Assembly: GCA_024691105.1 (NCBI GenBank) | Contig: JAILNY010000034.1 | Span: forward strand, 1-6,564 | Reading direction: 5' to 3' | DNA: 6,564 nt | From: Treponema sp. | Lineage (GTDB): Bacteria; Spirochaetota; Spirochaetia; Treponematales; Treponemataceae | Shown: positions 5,435 through 6,564 of the stretch, piece by piece | Layout: each line of letters starts with the position of its first letter | Numbering within the stretch: the stretch's first letter is position 1 | Position numbers and translations under genes: made by a program | The notes under the pieces: generated by a model | Told to the model about the DNA's origin: nothing | Seen by the model: only the letters and a program-made list of their open reading frames with translations | Database searches by the model: none

Positions 5435-5460
5435 CTTTTTAACTTCAAAGTTAAAAAGTT
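5433..5460. promoter_or_regulatory. 28-bp palindrome overlapping the -35 box, possible operator
   Basis: AACTTTTTAACTT (5433-5445) and its perfect reverse complement (5448-5460) are separated by only CA. The left end overlaps two bases of the TTGACA box. A repressor or activator could bind here as a dimer. It may instead form a weak AT-rich hairpin with a 4-nt loop, but there is no clear T-run to make it a terminator. No regulator can be assigned. Confidence 0.5.
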
Positions 5461-5562
5461 TGTAAAAAATTATTTTTTTTAAGATTAAAATGAATAACTT
5501 ATATTATTTATACACATTGTCAACTTATGCACAAATTTTTCAAATTCGTGTGCAAGTTAATA
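5461..5562. other. AT-rich spacer, no gene seen
   Basis: Very AT-rich noncoding DNA between the ATPase promoter and the terminator of the next gene. It contains a second TTGACA on the minus strand (5518-5523), but no -10 box at good spacing (TAAGTT at 16 nt, TATAAG at 14 nt). It is noted only as a possible weak upstream promoter. Confidence 0.4.
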
Positions 5563-5599
5563 AAAATAAGGGAAATTTTCCTCAAATTTCCCTTATTTT
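5563..5599 (-). terminator. Intrinsic terminator behind the Pr6Pr-type gene
   Basis: A perfect 16-bp inverted repeat (5563-5578 with 5584-5599) with a 5-nt loop. Its outer pairs give a T-run on each strand, continued by TTTTATT on the minus strand. It lies 38 nt after the stop at 5638 and separates that gene from the ATPase unit. The symmetric T-rich ends mean it could also act on the other strand. Confidence 0.8.
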
Positions 5600-5637
5600 C
5601 CTCTATTATTAGCGATTCTCTATGTTAAGTTAAAAAT

Positions 5638-6324
5638 TTACTTCTTACAGCACTTTTCCCTGATGCAATCTGCAACTGCAAGATAACAGCAGCCGACTAA
5701 AATCAAAAACACAAACAGAGAAATTATCCACCAGACAGTTCCCATAAACGGAAGTTCTTTTGAAAAACCAAATGCGCCGGCAGCACTTCCCCAGTTAAGG
5801 AAAAAGTACGGATAATTATATCCGTCAGCAAACTGCCAGTTCAATTTATAACCGATTCCTGCGTAGATTGCATAAAGGAGTGGCGGAATAATTACATAAA
5901 AAACATTCTTGCGATTAATTTTTACACTCGATGCAATTACAAAAAAGTCGACAATTGCAAAAACCGGAACAACAACGTGAGTAAGAATATTCTGAACATT
6001 CCATGCATTTGATTTGAATGTTGGCGCGAGGACAAAACAAAATACAACGCCGGTTAATGTAATAGAAACCGTTCCGACAAACTTTATAACATGCCACACG
6101 GCACTTTCTGTTTTGTTCATTATAAGAAGACAACAACCGACTGCGCTTATCAATGCGATTGCAATATTAGACTGAATTGTAAAATACATGAATGCGCGTT
6201 TAGCGCCCACTACGGAATTGCGTTCAGCATATGCGGTAAGAAAAGTTCCGATTATAGCTGCACAAATTATAACAAGCTTTAATATATAGCTGACTCTCTT
6301 TTTGGTTGAAGAAATGTTGTTCAA
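5638..6324 (-). CDS. Pr6Pr-type six-helix integral membrane protein
   Basis: A 228-residue polytopic protein with about six hydrophobic helices (about 13-32, 47-69, 79-100, 112-132, 142-160, 196-218). FMYFTIQSNI (45-54), ILTHVVVPVFAIVD (113-126) and YNYPYFFLNW (169-178) match the pattern I associate with Pr6Pr family membrane proteins. The spaced Thr49 and His116 recall the catalytic Thr and His of eukaryotic AIG1/ADTRP membrane hydrolases of fatty-acid esters of hydroxy fatty acids; that link is a hypothesis. The C-terminus is Cys-rich (CIREKCCKK). The start is TTG (6322-6324), supported by AAGGAGG (6332-6338) 7 nt upstream and by the lack of an earlier or better ATG. It has its own consensus promoter and terminator, so it is monocistronic. 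Confidence 0.82.
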   Translation of the reverse strand: MNNISSTKKRVSYILKLVIICAAIIGTFLTAYAERNSVVGAKRAFMYFTIQSNIAIALISAVGCCLLIMNKTESAVWHVIKFVGTVSITLTGVVFCFVLAPTFKSNAWNVQNILTHVVVPVFAIVDFFVIASSVKINRKNVFYVIIPPLLYAIYAGIGYKLNWQFADGYNYPYFFLNWGSAAGAFGFSKELPFMGTVWWIISLFVFLILVGCCYLAVADCIREKCCKK

Positions 6325-6331
6325 GGTTCCA

Positions 6332-6338
6332 CCTCCTT
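6332..6338 (-). promoter_or_regulatory. Ribosome-binding site deciding a TTG start
   Basis: AAGGAGG on the minus strand lies 7 nt before the TTG codon at 6322-6324. The next in-frame ATG is at codon 46, inside the second helix and the conserved region, so TTG is the only start that keeps the whole fold. Confidence 0.8.
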
Positions 6339-6351
6339 ATCATCGCACTCG

Positions 6352-6381
6352 ATTATATTGTACACAATCGGTTTATGTCAA
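6352..6381 (-). promoter_or_regulatory. Consensus sigma-70 promoter with inverted repeat in the spacer
   Basis: On the minus strand TTGACA (6376-6381) and TATAAT (6352-6357) both match consensus perfectly, with an 18-nt spacer. ATTGT-AC-ACAAT (6357-6368) is a perfect inverted repeat covering the spacer next to the -10 box, where a bound repressor would block RNA polymerase. The predicted start is near 6345, giving a leader of about 20 nt that includes the ribosome-binding site. Confidence 0.82.
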
Positions 6382-6423
6382 TATACACTCGTGCCTTCTT
6401 TTCCAACCGTAATACCCCTTCTT

Positions 6424-6564
6424 CGAGTGTACACGAGAATTGCTCATTTCATTCCGCAATTCTCTGGTACTTTCAATTGAGCGATTTGAAAAATCGCGAC
6501 GCACAAAGCACAAGTGATTTCTGTCATAACAGGAAGACACTTTGTGCAGCTTGCACAAAAAAAA
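6424..6564. repeat. 141-bp terminal direct repeat, right copy
   Basis: Identical over its whole length to positions 1-141. If the contig is closed, this copy is redundant. The promoter at 6352-6381 then lies about 570 nt beyond the flagellin terminator (595-622), with only the repeat and hairpin region between. Confidence 0.95.

Noticed and set aside
5496..5523. A second sigma-70 promoter upstream of the ATPase
   Set aside because: TTGACA is perfect, but the best -10 candidates are either poor (TAAGTT at 16 nt) or badly spaced (TATAAG at 14 nt).
1..6564. A small plasmid or phage genome
   Set aside because: The ends overlap, but there is no replication, mobilization, capsid, integrase or transposase gene, and the flagellin is a chromosomal housekeeping gene.

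Overview
The window looks like chromosomal DNA from a Treponema-type spirochete, probably a gut or rumen member. The main evidence is a full-length FlaB-type periplasmic flagellin of 286 residues, close in length and sequence style to treponemal FlaB core proteins, with a sigma-28 type promoter. The other genes (a DUF4143-type ATPase, a GNAT acetyltransferase, an XRE regulator with a membrane segment and zinc ribbon, and a Pr6Pr-type membrane protein) are families that occur in anaerobic host-associated bacteria. The genus call is inference.

Layout. Positions 1-661 hold no protein gene. They contain a cluster of hairpins (12-133), an intrinsic terminator (134-163), and a 214-bp tandem repeat in two full copies and one partial copy (167-690). 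Each full copy carries the last codons and stop of a flagellin gene, a flagellin terminator and three further hairpins. The intact flagellin (662-1522, minus) runs into the third copy. Its upstream region carries a sigma-28 promoter and a structured leader of about 126 nt. Divergent from it, on the plus strand, is a 144-residue precursor (1828-2262) with a long leader ending in a double-glycine site and a cationic, glycine-rich hydrophobic core. It looks like an orphan bacteriocin-like peptide and ends in a strong terminator.

Positions 2373-5399 hold four minus-strand genes, transcribed in the order ATPase, GNAT acetyltransferase, small membrane protein, membrane-bound XRE regulator. The gaps are 34, 30 and 68 nt, and the last three genes have strong ribosome-binding sites. 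The first has a near-consensus promoter placed so that the transcript should start at or next to the ATG, with a 28-bp palindrome overlapping the -35 box. A perfect 16-bp terminator hairpin separates this unit from the Pr6Pr-type gene (5638-6324, minus, TTG start), which has a consensus TTGACA-N18-TATAAT promoter.

The first and last 141 bases are identical. Most likely the contig closed on itself in a short-read assembly graph (141 is a common largest k-mer), which would give a 6,423-bp loop. No replication, mobilization, phage or transposase gene is visible, so a real plasmid is not supported. A loop through a chromosomal repeat, or a tandem duplication, is easier to accept.

The items most worth a second look are the orphan double-glycine peptide beside flagellin, the flagellin-tail tandem repeat whose variation is almost confined to hairpin loops, and the apparently leaderless ATPase promoter. 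The peptide's processing and export genes, if they exist, lie outside the window.
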